Assembly (NCBI GenBank): GCA_031841125.1
Contig: CM063112.1
Coordinates: 30,034,603 to 30,098,602, forward strand
From: Acanthococcus lagerstroemiae
Taxonomy: Eukaryota > Arthropoda > Insecta > Hemiptera > Eriococcidae
Length of the DNA: 64,000 bases
Reading direction: 5' to 3'
The translations under genes and the position numbers were made by a program. Below, one piece after another: positions 1 to 10,722 of the stretch. The notes below the pieces were generated by a model that saw only the letters and a list, made by a program, of their open reading frames with translations, did not search any database and had not been told where the DNA came from. Each line of letters begins with the position of its first letter. Within the stretch, counting starts at the first letter, position 1.

Positions 1-85
1 ACGGTCTTGAATTTCGAATCACATGTTCTCAAAAAAACGGATTTTGTTGGTTCGTTCTGTTAGGCTTAACAGCGTCCAACTGATT

Positions 86-800
86 TTTTGAGAGCTCACA
101 GCAGGACAGAGGCCAGATAAGTGCGCTCGAGATGTACGCGTATGAGTAACAGCATCGGAAAGCTACAGCTAAACACACTTAGACCATACATTATGCGAAC
201 ACCTAATTCATCAGCCGTCATCGTGCAAGTACTGCGCGGATGACACAAAATACACCTCACGTGAAAACACAAATACAGAAGAGTACATTCTGAACACTAT
301 CAATAATTCAAGATGAACACTCGCACTCAGCCGTAGTATCATTGTTCAGAACGTGCGAATCTCGCACAATTGTAATCGAAATCGAACTGCTGACAACTTG
401 TTTTTTGGGAAATCAATCAAGTAAGCCGTATAGATACATGTGCTCGAAATCGAAACTTAATAACGTCGTAATGCTATAGAGGAGCGACTTAGACCACATC
501 ATTCAAAAATACAGTCTGCACATCCAACTCCTCAGTCGGTTATCGTGCAAGAGCTGTGCGAATACCGCCTACCGTACTGAAATTCACGATAGAACATGCC
601 GGAAATTGATTTATAAGAATGCAGTCAGCACGTTCATCCTATCAGCCGGTTATCGTGCGGGTGCTCTGCGAACACCGCATACCATTCTAAAATCGGCGAT
701 CGAACACGCTGAAAATTGATTTTTTGGAGCTCGCGGCAGCACAGAGTCGCAGTTACGTGTGCTCGAAACTTAATAACATTGGAAAGCCTACTTACGTTGA
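86..800. repeat. Diverged, irregularly spaced direct repeats
   Basis: A motif resembling tcagccggttatcgtgcaag followed by a tgcgaa-type end recurs near 209-241, 528-562 and 637-671. A linked motif (gattttttggagctc, then a cag-rich stretch and gtgctcgaaa) recurs near 90-150, 395-460 and 717-790. Order is preserved but spacing varies (about 110 to 320 bp), so this is an old, decayed tandem repeat and not an active satellite. No coding potential was recognised in it. Confidence 0.45.
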
Positions 801-1897
801 ATCGAAAACATCCTCGAGTTGCTATCCGGGTTCGGGCCGCCACTTGTGCTTACCGTCGTCGCCTCTCTCACACCCACATAACCGCACCGGAATCGAAACA
901 GAAACTCGCGACACACGAACTGAAAAAAGGATTACGGATAACGGAGCAATTCGTATTTATATTTTTGTGAAAAAAGGGAAAAAAAAATCGCGCCGTTTGA
1001 AAAACGCTGTAACCAAGTTAACGCGGAGGAACCTGCGAAGGACGTTGTCAGATCTATAAAAGCTGCCGTACTCGACCCTAACGCCGGAGTAGCCGAACGC
1101 AAAACGGAGGGGGGGTGGCCGGAACAGCGTGAGCGCTCCAGTTTACATGCGCTGAAATTCGGTAGGGTGACACGCAGGGTGATACCGGGACGGATGGAAC
1201 GTCTGGCTGATGGGGTTCTGCCTCTGACAGATTTAGGCCCACCGAACGTGTACATACAGGCTTTTCTTATCGTTCATTGCGAGCGTCGCCGCCGCCGCCG
1301 CCGCTTCTACCTCAAAAATCATTCTGTTATAGGGTGTTCGATAAATCGTTAATTTTGCGATTTAGCTACGACGAGGGAAAAAAGGAAGAGGGCGTGCGTA
1401 ATTCGACTATATGTGCATCGAGTGAGAGAAAGGACAGACAAAAAAAGAGCGTAATAAAGCAGCATGCTAAATCGTGATTAACGAGCGATCGTACACCCCG
1501 CGGCCGGAATAAGAACCGTTGAACACCCGAGTGAGCTTATAAAACTTTCTCCAACTTTCCATAACTTATTATAAACTGGTATATTTTTTTCGGCTCGACT
1601 CCTCTCGCTGTTTCTCGCTCGCGATTATAATCAAAGAAAGGAATTCAACGCGATCCAAAAATTCTCAAAAACCTTTTAAAATATTTTTAATATTTGTGAA
1701 GTTGGAACTTTTCTGCGAGAAGAAAAAGCCAGAAAGTTCTCTTTTTAAAAATTACCCGGTAAATGCTAAACGGACTTAAACGTTAGAAACTTTTTTCCGC
1801 GCTTCCATCAACCTCAGAAATTATTTTCGAAATTAAATTCTTTTTGCGGAAATTTAAGCCTTCTTCCTTGTGTTTCCTTTTTTAATCCTATTTAAAA
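801..1897. other. No recognisable gene
   Basis: Open frames here (for example 932-1255 minus and 1167-1352 plus) show no domain, no homologous copy elsewhere in the window and no convincing start context. The part around 1070-1310 is more GC-rich than its surroundings and holds a short GCC microsatellite. The rest is AT-rich and featureless. Confidence 0.5.
1287..1304. repeat. CGC/GCC trinucleotide microsatellite
   Basis: Six consecutive CGC units in an otherwise moderate-GC stretch. No gene context was identified. Confidence 0.8.
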
Positions 1898-2058
1898 ATA
1901 TGCTCGCTAATTTACTTTTTTTTATTTTTTGTATAAACGGTACACGGGGTTTGTAGAATCTCAATGAGACCAGATTGGCTTTCACAAAGGGAGGAAATCA
2001 TAGGGGAAGTTCTTTTTTTTGGTCACACATGACCAGTGTATGGAAAATGAGTGGAATC
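1898..2058 (+). repeat. Dispersed repeat, copy A
   Basis: Starts at atatgctcgctaattta and runs through a T-rich stretch, a cacgggg/gtttgt segment and ggaaatcataggggaagt. The same order is found at 8299-8477 with small indels. The homology begins abruptly in both copies, as expected for a transposon fragment or a target-defined insertion. No terminal repeats or coding frame were seen. Confidence 0.7.
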
Positions 2059-3084
2059 CCTACGAAATTCGTTGCTTAACATACGTTATACTAAACCCAA
2101 AAAACGTCCATAGACAACGAATTTGTAAAACTTTTACCTGTTATACTGGGAAGAATTCAACTAACACACGGTGATCGAAAAGTCGTTCCAGTAAAAAATT
2201 CAACATTTTACTAACAACAAACATTTTCCATACAGAACAGTGTTCTCAGATTTGATATAAGTGAAATTCTGTTTTATTCTGCTATCGAGGCGTTCAATTC
2301 TGCCACATTTTTCTGACCCATAAATATTGAATTCTGCCAAAACTTGATCAAATCTTAATAAATTTTATATTATTTTTAGAGTCGGCTACTCGTAGCCAGA
2401 CTTATTGCAATCGACTTTTCATTTTTTCCCCTTCTTCATTACTCATTATAGTAGCGGTCATTGATCTTGATCTTCGCTGCACGACCGCAGTCTGCAGTTT
2501 TGTAGTTCACAAAAAACAGCACACAGAGACTTCCAGCTTTCAGCGATCAGCCTTCTTATAGAAGCAATGTTCACTTGTTTTTAATAGTTAATTGAGGTAA
2601 TTTTTCTAAATTCTGTTTTTTTGCCGATTCTGGTATCATTTCCCACATTTCTGCTAAAAATGTTGCTACTCATCTGGAAACACTGATTACAGAATTTGTT
2701 TCATTGTAAGGTGCCAGCTGGTAGTAACACCACACATTTTTCTAAGGCAATTATCCCCCCCCGACATTTTTCTTGAACAGATTTTGCGAAGTGATGCTGT
2801 AGAGGGGTGTATTTCGTAACATTTCATGAGCTTGATTTTTTTCTTTTTTGTGAGACTTTGAAATTTGGCAAGAGCCAAAATTGGAAAACTCACTTCCTGG
2901 CGCTGTTTCCCAACTTGGAAGGTATGAACGTCAATTATTTTCACTGTCAGTTCTATTACTTTTGCGAAGGTTTTCACGCGAAAATTTATTGGTTATGATA
3001 TTAAATAATAGAGAATACCTATCAATTTAAAAAAAATGTATGCAAAAAAATTGTGAAACAGGAAAAAATTATCTAAGAAAAGAT
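2059..3084. other. No recognisable gene
   Basis: AT-rich intergenic-like DNA. A 22-bp motif (gctgc, then gaccgcagtctgcag) at 2476-2497 recurs with one mismatch at 12469-12490. Open frames at 2687-2977 (minus) and 2807-2998 (plus) overlap antisense and resemble no protein I know. Confidence 0.45.
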
Positions 3085-3161
3085 TTTTTTTTTAAATTTT
3101 ATTATTATGGAGCCACGGAGCTACTACACTCTCAAGCTATGGCCTCGGAAAAGGTTGTGGT

Positions 3162-3460
3162 CTATATGTCGCAGAGGTATCCAGCAACGAAAAGATAGGT
3201 GAGGGTGTTGTTTATGTGTTTGTGGGAGTAGAAGAGGGCCAAAGTTCGACTATGGGAGACGTGGTGAGAGTTGTGAAGGCAGGCGAGGGAGGGGCGTGAG
3301 AAGAGGTGGTCCACGGTGATAGGGTTTTCATCTTCACAGTGTGGGCAGTTGGGGGAGATAAAGGTTAGTGAGAAGATGCGTATGTGTGAGGCGTGTATGT
3401 CCAATCCTTAGACGGGTGATGATAACTTCCTCGCGGCGAGAGGGACGTTAGGACGTTGAC
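3162..3460 (-). pseudogene. C-terminal Cys/His region of the I-type LINE
   Basis: The minus strand contains RLRIGHTRLTH, then (after a frameshift) CPHCEDENPITVDHLFSRPSLACLH. This matches the terminal CxxC-x-TxxHxxxxC-like zinc-knuckle segment that ends many I/Jockey-type polyproteins. The third position is altered (SRPSLAC), and frameshifts separate the two blocks. Confidence 0.7.
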
Positions 3461-3618
3461 CAGGGAACAGGTGTAAGCTTGATTTGTGCGAGCTTGTTGT
3501 GCTGACAGGCTTGATGCCACCACTCTTTGAACCACTTACGCAAAATGGTCTGGCGAATAGTGAAAGCGAGATCTGCTGAAATAGGGAGGTGACGAGTAAC
3601 ATATGGGAGCTGTGTAGC

Positions 3619-3990
3619 TTACTGTGCTGTTTGATCAACTGCCTCATTTCCTGAGATACCAGTATAGCTTGGGATCCAGATGAGTGAAATGCTCTTGGCG
3701 GTGACGGAAATGAGATGGAGGAGAATGAAATGGATACGCAGGACGAGAGCGTGCGTTGAAAGGCAATCAGAATTAGACCTTAAGGAGGAAAGTTGATCTG
3801 AGAGGACCAAATATTTAGTGGGGGTGGGTGGGTCTTCGAGCGAGGAGATCATGACTAGGCGCTCTAGGATAGCATGGAGTTCGGCTGTGTAGATTGAAGC
3901 TAAGGAAGGCAGTAGACTATCTACGGAGTAGGCGTAAGCGGTGCGTCGGTTGTACTTTGAACCATCAGAGAAGCCTTATAGGATACGGTC
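3619..3990 (-). pseudogene. RNase H domain of the I-type LINE
   Basis: The minus strand shows the RNase H signature blocks in order: FSDGSK (first Asp), YTAELHAI (Glu), VLSDQLSSLRS (second Asp) and WIPSYTGISGNEAVD (last Asp). All four acidic positions can still be read, although a stop lies just before the first block. In the intact family this domain removes RNA from the RNA/cDNA hybrid during target-primed reverse transcription. It lies between the post-RT linker upstream and the Cys/His knuckle downstream, as expected. Confidence 0.78.
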
Positions 3991-4011
3991 AGGAAAGCCG
4001 TCCAGAATTTC

Positions 4012-4674
4012 TCACAAATAGGTCCGATAAACTTGGAGGTGTAGATTTTTTAGAGAATTCTGTAAGTTGAAAATTGGACGGGGAAGGTTCAACAACCAGG
4101 GTAAGGATGATGTATATTGGTAGTGAATTGTAGGAAAAGATACGGGGCAGTGTCCCTTCACAGTGTGAACGTAAGTGCAGTGAGAATTTAGGAACAGGGG
4201 TGCAGTTTGAAAAGTTAAAGAGATACTCACAGGCAGGAAGATTAGGGTTGTGTGCAATCGTAACGAGAAGTTTTTGGCAGTGAGTTGCATTCGGCGGTAA
4301 GAGAGAGGAGGAATTCCAGCATCGGCACATATACTCAAAGCTGGGCTAGTGTGAAAGGCCCCAGTGGCGATATGCAAGCCCGCATTTTGAACAACGTCAA
4401 GAAGCTTTAAGTATGAGGGAGGGGCAAGTCCATGTATGGGTGGTTCGAAATCCATGATAGATCGGATCAGAATCTAGTATAACTGTTAACTGAATGAGTA
4501 GTCCTCTGCTACATCTTTTGGAAGGACGTGAGAAGCACTGCAGAACATTGAGTGAGCGCATATATTTATATGAGGTAGCCAGGAGAAACGTGCGTCAAGG
4601 TAGAGGCCGAGAAATTTAAAAGCAATAAGTGAAAATAAAAAACATAGCGCGTCCTCCAACCCCCACAAATTCAC
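4012..4674 (-). pseudogene. Reverse transcriptase C-terminus and post-RT linker fragment
   Basis: The minus-strand frame at 4486-4674 contains FLGLYLDARFSWLPHI, the conserved thumb/post-palm signature of I/Jockey-type reverse transcriptases. After a stop and frame break, 4012-4455 contains PPSYLKLLDVVQNAG, then TGAFHTSPALSICADAG and PPLSYRR, which is the usual segment between RT and RNase H in these elements. The catalytic palm motif (YADD-type) is not present. Assignment to the LINE class is solid; the exact clade (I, Nimb or a relative) is inferred. Confidence 0.78.
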
Positions 4675-4680
4675 ACGAAC

Positions 4681-5514
4681 AAAGCATTACAATCGCAAAA
4701 CGCGTTACCACCAGATCAGAACGATTGGTACTGTGCGTTTGCACATCGTGGACAGCTTACTCAACATCGTGAAACACGTGGCTAGTAAGCGAACTGCGGC
4801 TGTACACTCTTCGACACAGAAAAGGAAAACTAACGCAACAAAACCGTAGTGAAAGCAACGGCAAACTACCCCCGCACAAGCAATTTCTGTTCAACTCCAG
4901 CTTATTATTAAAAACATGTGTCAATTTCTTTTATTTGTGTAGACTAATAGCCTGGGGAAATTACGTGAAAAAGACACCAAGTTTGACAAAAATGTCGCAA
5001 AGTTGAATTTTCGTATAGTCGGTCAGTACGGCATACTGAGGAGCAACCTAAATATCTCAAGGAATCTCACTGGAGCTTCATCCTCTAGGGGGTAAAACAT
5101 CGCCTCATAAATTGATTTTTGATCATAAGTCAAAAATATTTTAAGCAAAATTACTCTAAAGTGGATTTTACATACAAATGGTCTCTAAGGTTTATTACAA
5201 TTATTTTTCGATATCTATTCGAAATATCTTGAAGATTACAACGATTCTGGTAGGTGCCCCTCTCCCCTCCCCCAAAAATTGTAACAATTTGGTAAGTCCC
5301 CCCTCCACCACAGTAAAAATTAAGATGGGTAATCCGTTAATCGGGTTCTACGGATTTGGGCCATTTTTGGTTCTTGTAATAGTCGGGGAAGCCGACAGGA
5401 GCCTTTCGAGGCAGGGACCTAGTCATCAAACGTACGTCCACCTGATGAAAGTTGCCGAAAATGATAATTAAATTAAAGATTTCGGTATGTGGCGTTGTTA
5501 TCAGCTTCTACTTC
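4681..5514. other. No recognisable gene
   Basis: AT-rich sequence between the LINE remnant and the SINE. The open frame at 5178-5471 (plus) shows no domain and includes low-complexity C-rich runs. Nothing else is supported. Confidence 0.4.
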
Positions 5515-5727
5515 TTTTCTAATTTGCTCCCAACCCGAGCGCTGGAATTCGCCCTTTCAAGCATTACCTCAGAGACGTCGGAGAGGCTGTTAGGGCTGTC
5601 TTAGCCCTCTTCCACTCTGACCGAGAAACCGGCCTAGTTCGAAATCTGGCGAGTTGCTATGTAACCTCGAACCCGGGACTTTCGGATTTCAAGACCAACG
5701 CGCTATCCACTCGGCCAACCAGACCCC
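5515..5727 (-). mobile_element. tRNA-derived SINE, Ser(UGA)-like head
   Basis: On the minus strand the element begins near 5727 with a tRNA-like head. It has an A box tggccgagtgg (5707-5717), an anticodon-like loop cttgaaa (UGA) and a B box gggttcgaggtt (about 5663-5674). The long variable arm of a true Ser tRNA is missing and no 3' acceptor strand pairs with the start, so this is not a tRNA gene. A tRNA-unrelated body of about 145 bp follows. Its 3' part recurs as a truncated copy at 25126-25187, which supports a dispersed SINE family. Transcription would be by RNA polymerase III from the A and B boxes. Confidence 0.75.
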
Positions 5728-6479
5728 TTATTAGCTTTTACTACAACTGAGACTAGTTTACAAATTTGGCTAAAACTTTTCAATAACTAAACTTTTTGAA
5801 AAAAACCAACATGGCATTTTAAAATAGATGAAATAAGCTTTTCAGAATATAAAATAATGAACTTACCCTATTTCCTTAATTTCATAATTAGAGTAGAAAT
5901 TTCGATTCATTACTGGTTGCATAAAAATATCAAGTTTTACAGGAAGTGATTTAAAAAAAAACAAAAAAAAACCAGACATATATGGACTTCAAATTTTGCC
6001 TTGTTACTTAATTTCATGCAAGAAGTCAGTATATCACACCAACTGCTGGCATATTTTATTACTAAATAATATGTTTCTCAGTTCAGATCGTCTGACAAGC
6101 TTCCACTCGGCCCATCACATTTTTTAGCAGGTACTTATGTCAGTTGAGTCTTCAAATCATCAGCTGCGACTGATTTATTATAGTAAGCGTTACCTTCAAA
6201 TGATCCCCATAAAAGAAAAGAAGAAAAAAGCTCTATCGAAGACAAATAACATCATATAGGCATTGTTTCAATATCATAACCAAAGTTCTTTAAAGAACCA
6301 ATTATAATAATTGTAGCGCAGAGAAAAATCATGTCACTTCAGCTTGGGCAACACTGAAATTCTATATGGATAACCCTTCTCTTTCACGTCAGTGTTGTAC
6401 TTACTACGCAGTAAGTGTGTTCTTTAATTCTGCTCCAAGCTACTCCAAGCAGAGCAGAGCAGAATTCTTGCATCATGGA
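5728..6479. other. No recognisable gene
   Basis: AT-rich DNA between the SINE and the 3' edge of the RTE remnant. Only short A-rich runs were seen (for example near 5950-5975). Confidence 0.4.
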
Positions 6480-7190
6480 GTTCCTCAACTCTCATGGTGA
6501 GCTAATGATGGAGCTTTTGAAGACCTGTTCAGCGTATAAGTTGAATAAAAGGAGAGAAAGTATACAACCTTGTTTTACTCCGCGTTTTGTACTTCCAAGT
6601 CTAAGTTATTTTGGCCAGCTCCCGCTAAAATTCTGCTTCTTGCTTCCAATGCAAGTTTTTAATAATCCGCAAGTAATTTCTGTCGATTCCAATTGCTTCA
6701 AGGAATTTCATTAATTTGTCATGTTGAACATTGTCAAAAGCCCTCTCATATCTAGTCAATGAAGCAGATAAAAGTGTCCTTATTCATTTCTCTGCACTTT
6801 TGCAGCGGAACATTAACAGCTACTATGTAGTGCCTCATAGTTCCAAATCCTGGCCGAAAACCAAATTATGTATCAGATAGTTCAGTTTTACCTTTCATGC
6901 TGATGCGTTGGTGAATAATTCGAAAGAAGATCTTTAGTAGATGACTCGTGAGGCTGATGGTACGATAGTCTCCACATTATTGCTTAGGGAATTGTTTCTT
7001 TGGTATCAATACAAATGATGATTTAAAAGCCATTCTGGTGGAATCTTTTCAGAGCTATAGATTTGACTGAAAAGTTTTGTTAGATGTTTAATATTCTCTT
7101 CATCCAGGAGTCGAATTATGTCCCCTGTAATTTTATCCGGCCCAGTAGCTTTTCGATTTTGGATTAGCTTGAGAGCGTGTCTTACTTCAG
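6480..7190 (-). pseudogene. RTE reverse transcriptase, N-terminal half
   Basis: Conceptual minus-strand reading across several frame breaks shows KATGPDKITGDIIRLL, then PPEWL, IPKKQ, a TISLTSHLLKIF-like block, an FGFRPGFGT block, a FIDY-RAFD block and KRGVKQGCILSPLLFNLYAE. These are the conserved RT fingers and palm blocks of RTE elements. The copy ends shortly after SPLLFNLYAE, so the catalytic YADD is absent. Confidence 0.8.
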
Positions 7191-8215
7191 ATTCTAAAAT
7201 TGGTATAGGCTTTCCTCTAAATTGTTACCGTTTCGGAGGTTACTATAGTTTTGATGTCTGAAAATAGTTTCTTCAAGTAGAGTTTCCAAGCTTTTTCTTG
7301 GCCTTTTCCTGAATTAGAGTTACTTACATCTTATTGGCTATCCAATAGTCCGACAGACTTATGTCGAAAACCTTTGCCTGTGATTGCCTTAATTTTTTTA
7401 TGCATCTTGAAGGAATCGTGGTTTCTTGCCAGTTCCTCTATTTTTTTACATTTCCCCTCCATTCACCTGTTCTTCGCCTCTCTTATCATCTTCCTTATTT
7501 CTTTCTTCAGTCTGTCACAATCTGCCGGGTTCTTATTTTTACGAGTTCTTCTTTAATTCATTAGGTTAAGAATATCATCCGCCATTATTTCTTTTCTCTT
7601 TTTAACCCCTATCCTCCTTGAGGTATTTCTGGCTGGTTTCTAGAACTACTTTGTTGAGATTAGTGAGTGTAAAATCTTCGCCATATCACAGTTCTTGTAT
7701 CTGATAAACTCAATTTACTCAGATCTATAATTGTTCTAGGGTTGTTGTATTTTTGGACCCTTTTAAAACTTAATCTGACTTTGACGCGCAGGAGATTGTG
7801 ATGAAAGTTGATGTCAGCTTCTGGGTAGGTTGATACCTTCTTGATCATACTTCGGAATTGATTATTTATTAAGATGTAGTCAATTTGGTTTCTGATTATC
7901 AATTCTTTACTGTGGCCGGGAGCTCTCTGCGTATAACGTCTTTCTGGTAATTTAAACCAAGTGTTTTTTATAACTAATTTGGTCTGTTCGTAGAAGTCAA
8001 ACAATCTATCTCCGCGTTCATTACTGATACCCAAGTCAAAAGCTCCAGTGCAGGTGCCACGTCCTCCACAACTAATTTTCGCATTTAAGTCTTCCATTAT
8101 CATCAGAATGTCATAGCGTTTGAGCTTTCTGATTGCTTTGTGGATGTTGTCATACAATTTTTCTACAAGTTGATCGTACTTTGGATCAGCTGTAGGAGCA
8201 TAAATTTGGATGCGG
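6480..8215 (-). mobile_element. RTE-clade non-LTR retrotransposon, truncated at both ends
   Basis: The minus strand reads, from 8215 downward, an APE-type endonuclease, a basic linker (IREAKNRW, then HDSFKMHKKIKAITG near 7370-7560) and the N-terminal half of a reverse transcriptase. This order and these motifs are typical of RTE elements. The 5' start of the endonuclease is missing, and the 3' end stops inside the RT before the catalytic YADD block. Frame changes and stops occur throughout, so the copy is inactive. At its 5' side it nearly abuts a dispersed repeat (8299). Confidence 0.85.
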
Positions 8216-8226
8216 CAGACGAAACG
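7660..8226 (-). pseudogene. RTE endonuclease (APE-type) fragment
   Basis: A long minus-strand frame holds IQIYAPTAD near the start, IMEDLNAK where active copies have a GDFNAK-type block, SNERGDRLFDF, IKNTWFK, RNQIDYILIN and DINFHHNLL where active copies have an SDH-type block. In the family this enzyme nicks the target DNA. Two changes are notable: Gly to Glu ahead of the central Asp, and loss of the Asp in the SDH motif (His here). Either would be expected to abolish nicking. The first residues of this frame lie in a C-run and are not part of the element. Confidence 0.85.
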
Positions 8227-8298
8227 GGGGGAGGGGAATTTTTCATTTGGACCCCCCCCCCCTCCCAACCGAAATTATTTTCTGTATTCGCCCTGATC

Positions 8299-8477
8299 AT
8301 ATGCTCGCTAATTTATTTTTATTTTTAATGTATACATAATATAAGTGATACACGTGGTTTGTCGAATCTCAGGGAGATCAGATTGGTTTTCACAAAGGGA
8401 GGAAATCATAGGGGAAGTTTTTGTGTTTTTTTTAATATTTCATACATAACCGATGTACGGAAGATGCGTGAAATCGG
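8299..8477 (+). repeat. Dispersed repeat, copy B
   Basis: Homologous to 1898-2058 from the atgctcgctaattta start through ggaaatcataggggaagt, with small indels and a longer T-run. It starts about 80 bp beyond the truncated 5' end of the RTE remnant. A C-run (about 8252-8264) lies between them. Confidence 0.7.
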
Positions 8478-10689
8478 GAATGCTCGATGAGACGTTAAAT
8501 GACGAGGAAAAATAAGATTAAACGCGTTTGAGGGACATTTTTGTTTATTTGCCCGACGAGGGGATGCATCTAGACGTGGAACAAGTTGCAGAGAGCGGAA
8601 ACAGATCGTAATCGAAAGTTATTGGCGGTCGGATTGGAATTGTCTTGGAAACGTGCGGTCAGGCGACGTTAGCATGCACCCTCGCCGGCATTTATATCTA
8701 TCGGCCACGAGCATGAGGTGCGAGCGTAAACGAATTTCGATTTCTGTAGAGTGTAACAAATGTCGCTTTTTCACGCTGTCTTTCAAGGGTCATCTTCGGA
8801 CGCTGCAGTTTATACGGATCGATGGAGACCGGAAACGTGAGTTCATTTTCAGCGTGTGTCGACTGCACGAAAATACTTGACAAAACGGCGAGAGAAAACG
8901 ACCCGTTGGCCGACACCAGAAACGTGTAGGAGCGACAGCAGAACATTTAGTGCGCCTACAACAGACTTCAATTTTATACACGGTTTTGAAAATCATGTAT
9001 TCTACTCTGCCAGGGACACCCAAGAAGTTCGTAATTAGGATGTACAAGCTGAACTTGTACAAAATACGCTTACTCAAATTTGATTGCCTTTGACACTTGA
9101 ATCAACCGAACTGACTCAGTTTTGGTAACGTGGTCCTCTTATAGAGCCAGTCGAAAAGGGTAAAAAAAAAAAACTAGAACATAAGATCTACTTGAGATTT
9201 ATTTCCATGCGAGAGCAGCGGTGGCGAAATCTGTTTTTTTATAAGGAGAAAAGCTCGAAAATTCGTTGAATATTTGTCTGGAATGAAGAGGCGGAAAGGG
9301 GTGCAACTGTGCAGAAAACTGATTATGGCAGAACAACGTCCCACTTTGTCGACCCTAGTTTTCGAGATACGGTGATTTTTGTGAATGAAAGTCAAAACTG
9401 TTCAAATCGGGATTTGTGACGATTTTGGTAGAATAAACCCTTCTTTTTCGAATGGCATTATTCGTTTTTCTCTATCTGCCTTCGCTCGTCCATTACAGAT
9501 AAAAATGTGAACCCAACTTTTCTCTACTTGGCCCTTGCTCAACTCAGTTTTTTATCACTGGGAATTAAACTCTTTCATTTGATATTATGTAGTTTCTTCA
9601 TCGATGAAATTCTTTATAAAATTTCTGACAAAATGAAACCTCGAAGAGTTCCCTATCTTTATTTGTCTCAGACGTATGCCACTTTGAATTTTGAATTTTT
9701 CGTATTTTTGAACCTTTTTAAACAGCCATATCTCGGCGAGTTTTGGAGTTAGAGAGCTCTGCAATATCTCATTTTGTCACAAACTCTATCTAGTATATGC
9801 CAGTAATCATGACTTCATATCGGCAAAGTAGAACCTTATTCCCTGCACTGCAACATATATATTTTTTGTTACTCTTTCCTCCGTGCAATTTTCGACACCA
9901 CTTCTAATAAGTTGGCAAGTATTACGAGAAATCATCTCAAAAACTATTTCAAATGAAACATGTTAAAACTTCCCCATTCTGTACCTACTGAACTATTTTC
10001 TACTACAAAAATGCAAACTGAAGAAATATTTTTTTGTGAATCTCCAGAAACAATTCATAACCTATAACTCAATGAGAAAATATTTTCAGCATTTTGAAAA
10101 ATATTGCTGGAAATTGATACCTCCAGATAAAAGACATTTCCAGTTCAGTACGTACCTCCTGAACAAAATCTCTTACAATATACGTATAGGTTAGAGGAAT
10201 AATTTTCTGAAAACATTTTGTGGAATAATTCCTAGCCTTCAAAACCATAGTAGAAAATACATGGTCCCCTAAAAGAAGGATTCTCGGAAATGGTCGAGTA
10301 GTGATTGTTGCTTATAAACAGTGTGGAACAGATCATCACGCAACATAGGAAAGTCCCATAAAGCGCACGTTGATGTGAACCACTGTGGAAAACGTCGTGC
10401 TGGTGCAAAGAATTTGAACATTATCTGCGAAATTTCCTAATATTTAAACTTAAAAATGAAAATTCTCAAAGAACAAAAACTCACAAAAACTAATCATTAA
10501 TAAATCTTATAAATTCCGTTTAAAAAAGATCAAGTTAAAATTTAATTAATTTAATCTCAATTATTTATTTCATAATTCCTTTTCAACTTTTCATTCTTAT
10601 TTCTTATCATAATATCATTATCATCTATCAAACATCAATCATCATTTTTTTTTTTTTCGTATTTCACACCGATTTTACATTTTACGTAC
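8478..10689. other. No recognisable gene
   Basis: A moderate-GC stretch (about 8520-9000) with overlapping sense and antisense open frames, none resembling a known protein, passes into AT-rich DNA. A poly(A) run lies at about 9163-9174. No transposon ends or tandem repeats were seen. Confidence 0.4.
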
Positions 10690-10722
10690 ATTTTACATTT
10701 CATTTTGCGTAAAATGTAAAAT
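10690..10722. repeat. Short AT-rich inverted repeat (hairpin)
   Basis: attttacattt (10690-10700) pairs perfectly with aaatgtaaaat (10712-10722) around an 11-nt loop. Further ttttac/gtaaaa motifs lie on both sides (10665-10745). It could be a cruciform-prone site or a transposon subterminal region; nothing decides between them. Confidence 0.6.

Larger units (their letters stand above)
3085..4680 (-). mobile_element. I-type (RNase H-bearing) non-LTR retrotransposon, 5'-truncated and broken
   Basis: Read on the minus strand, this segment gives the end of a reverse transcriptase, a post-RT linker, an RNase H domain and a C-terminal Cys/His knuckle. That is the order in I-group LINEs that carry RNase H. 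The frame changes several times and internal stops are present, so it is dead. The low-coordinate end is the 3' end: after the coding remnants the minus strand runs into an AATAAAA/poly(A)-like stretch near 3085-3110. The 5' part (endonuclease and most of the RT) is absent. Confidence 0.8.

Noticed and set aside
932..1255. 107-residue minus-strand open frame as a gene
   Set aside because: Arg/Ser-rich composition in a GC-rich patch with no recognisable motif, and overlapping frames on the other strand.
5655..5727. Functional tRNA-Ser gene
   Set aside because: The long variable arm and the 3' acceptor strand are missing, the anticodon stem has a mismatch and a SINE body follows.
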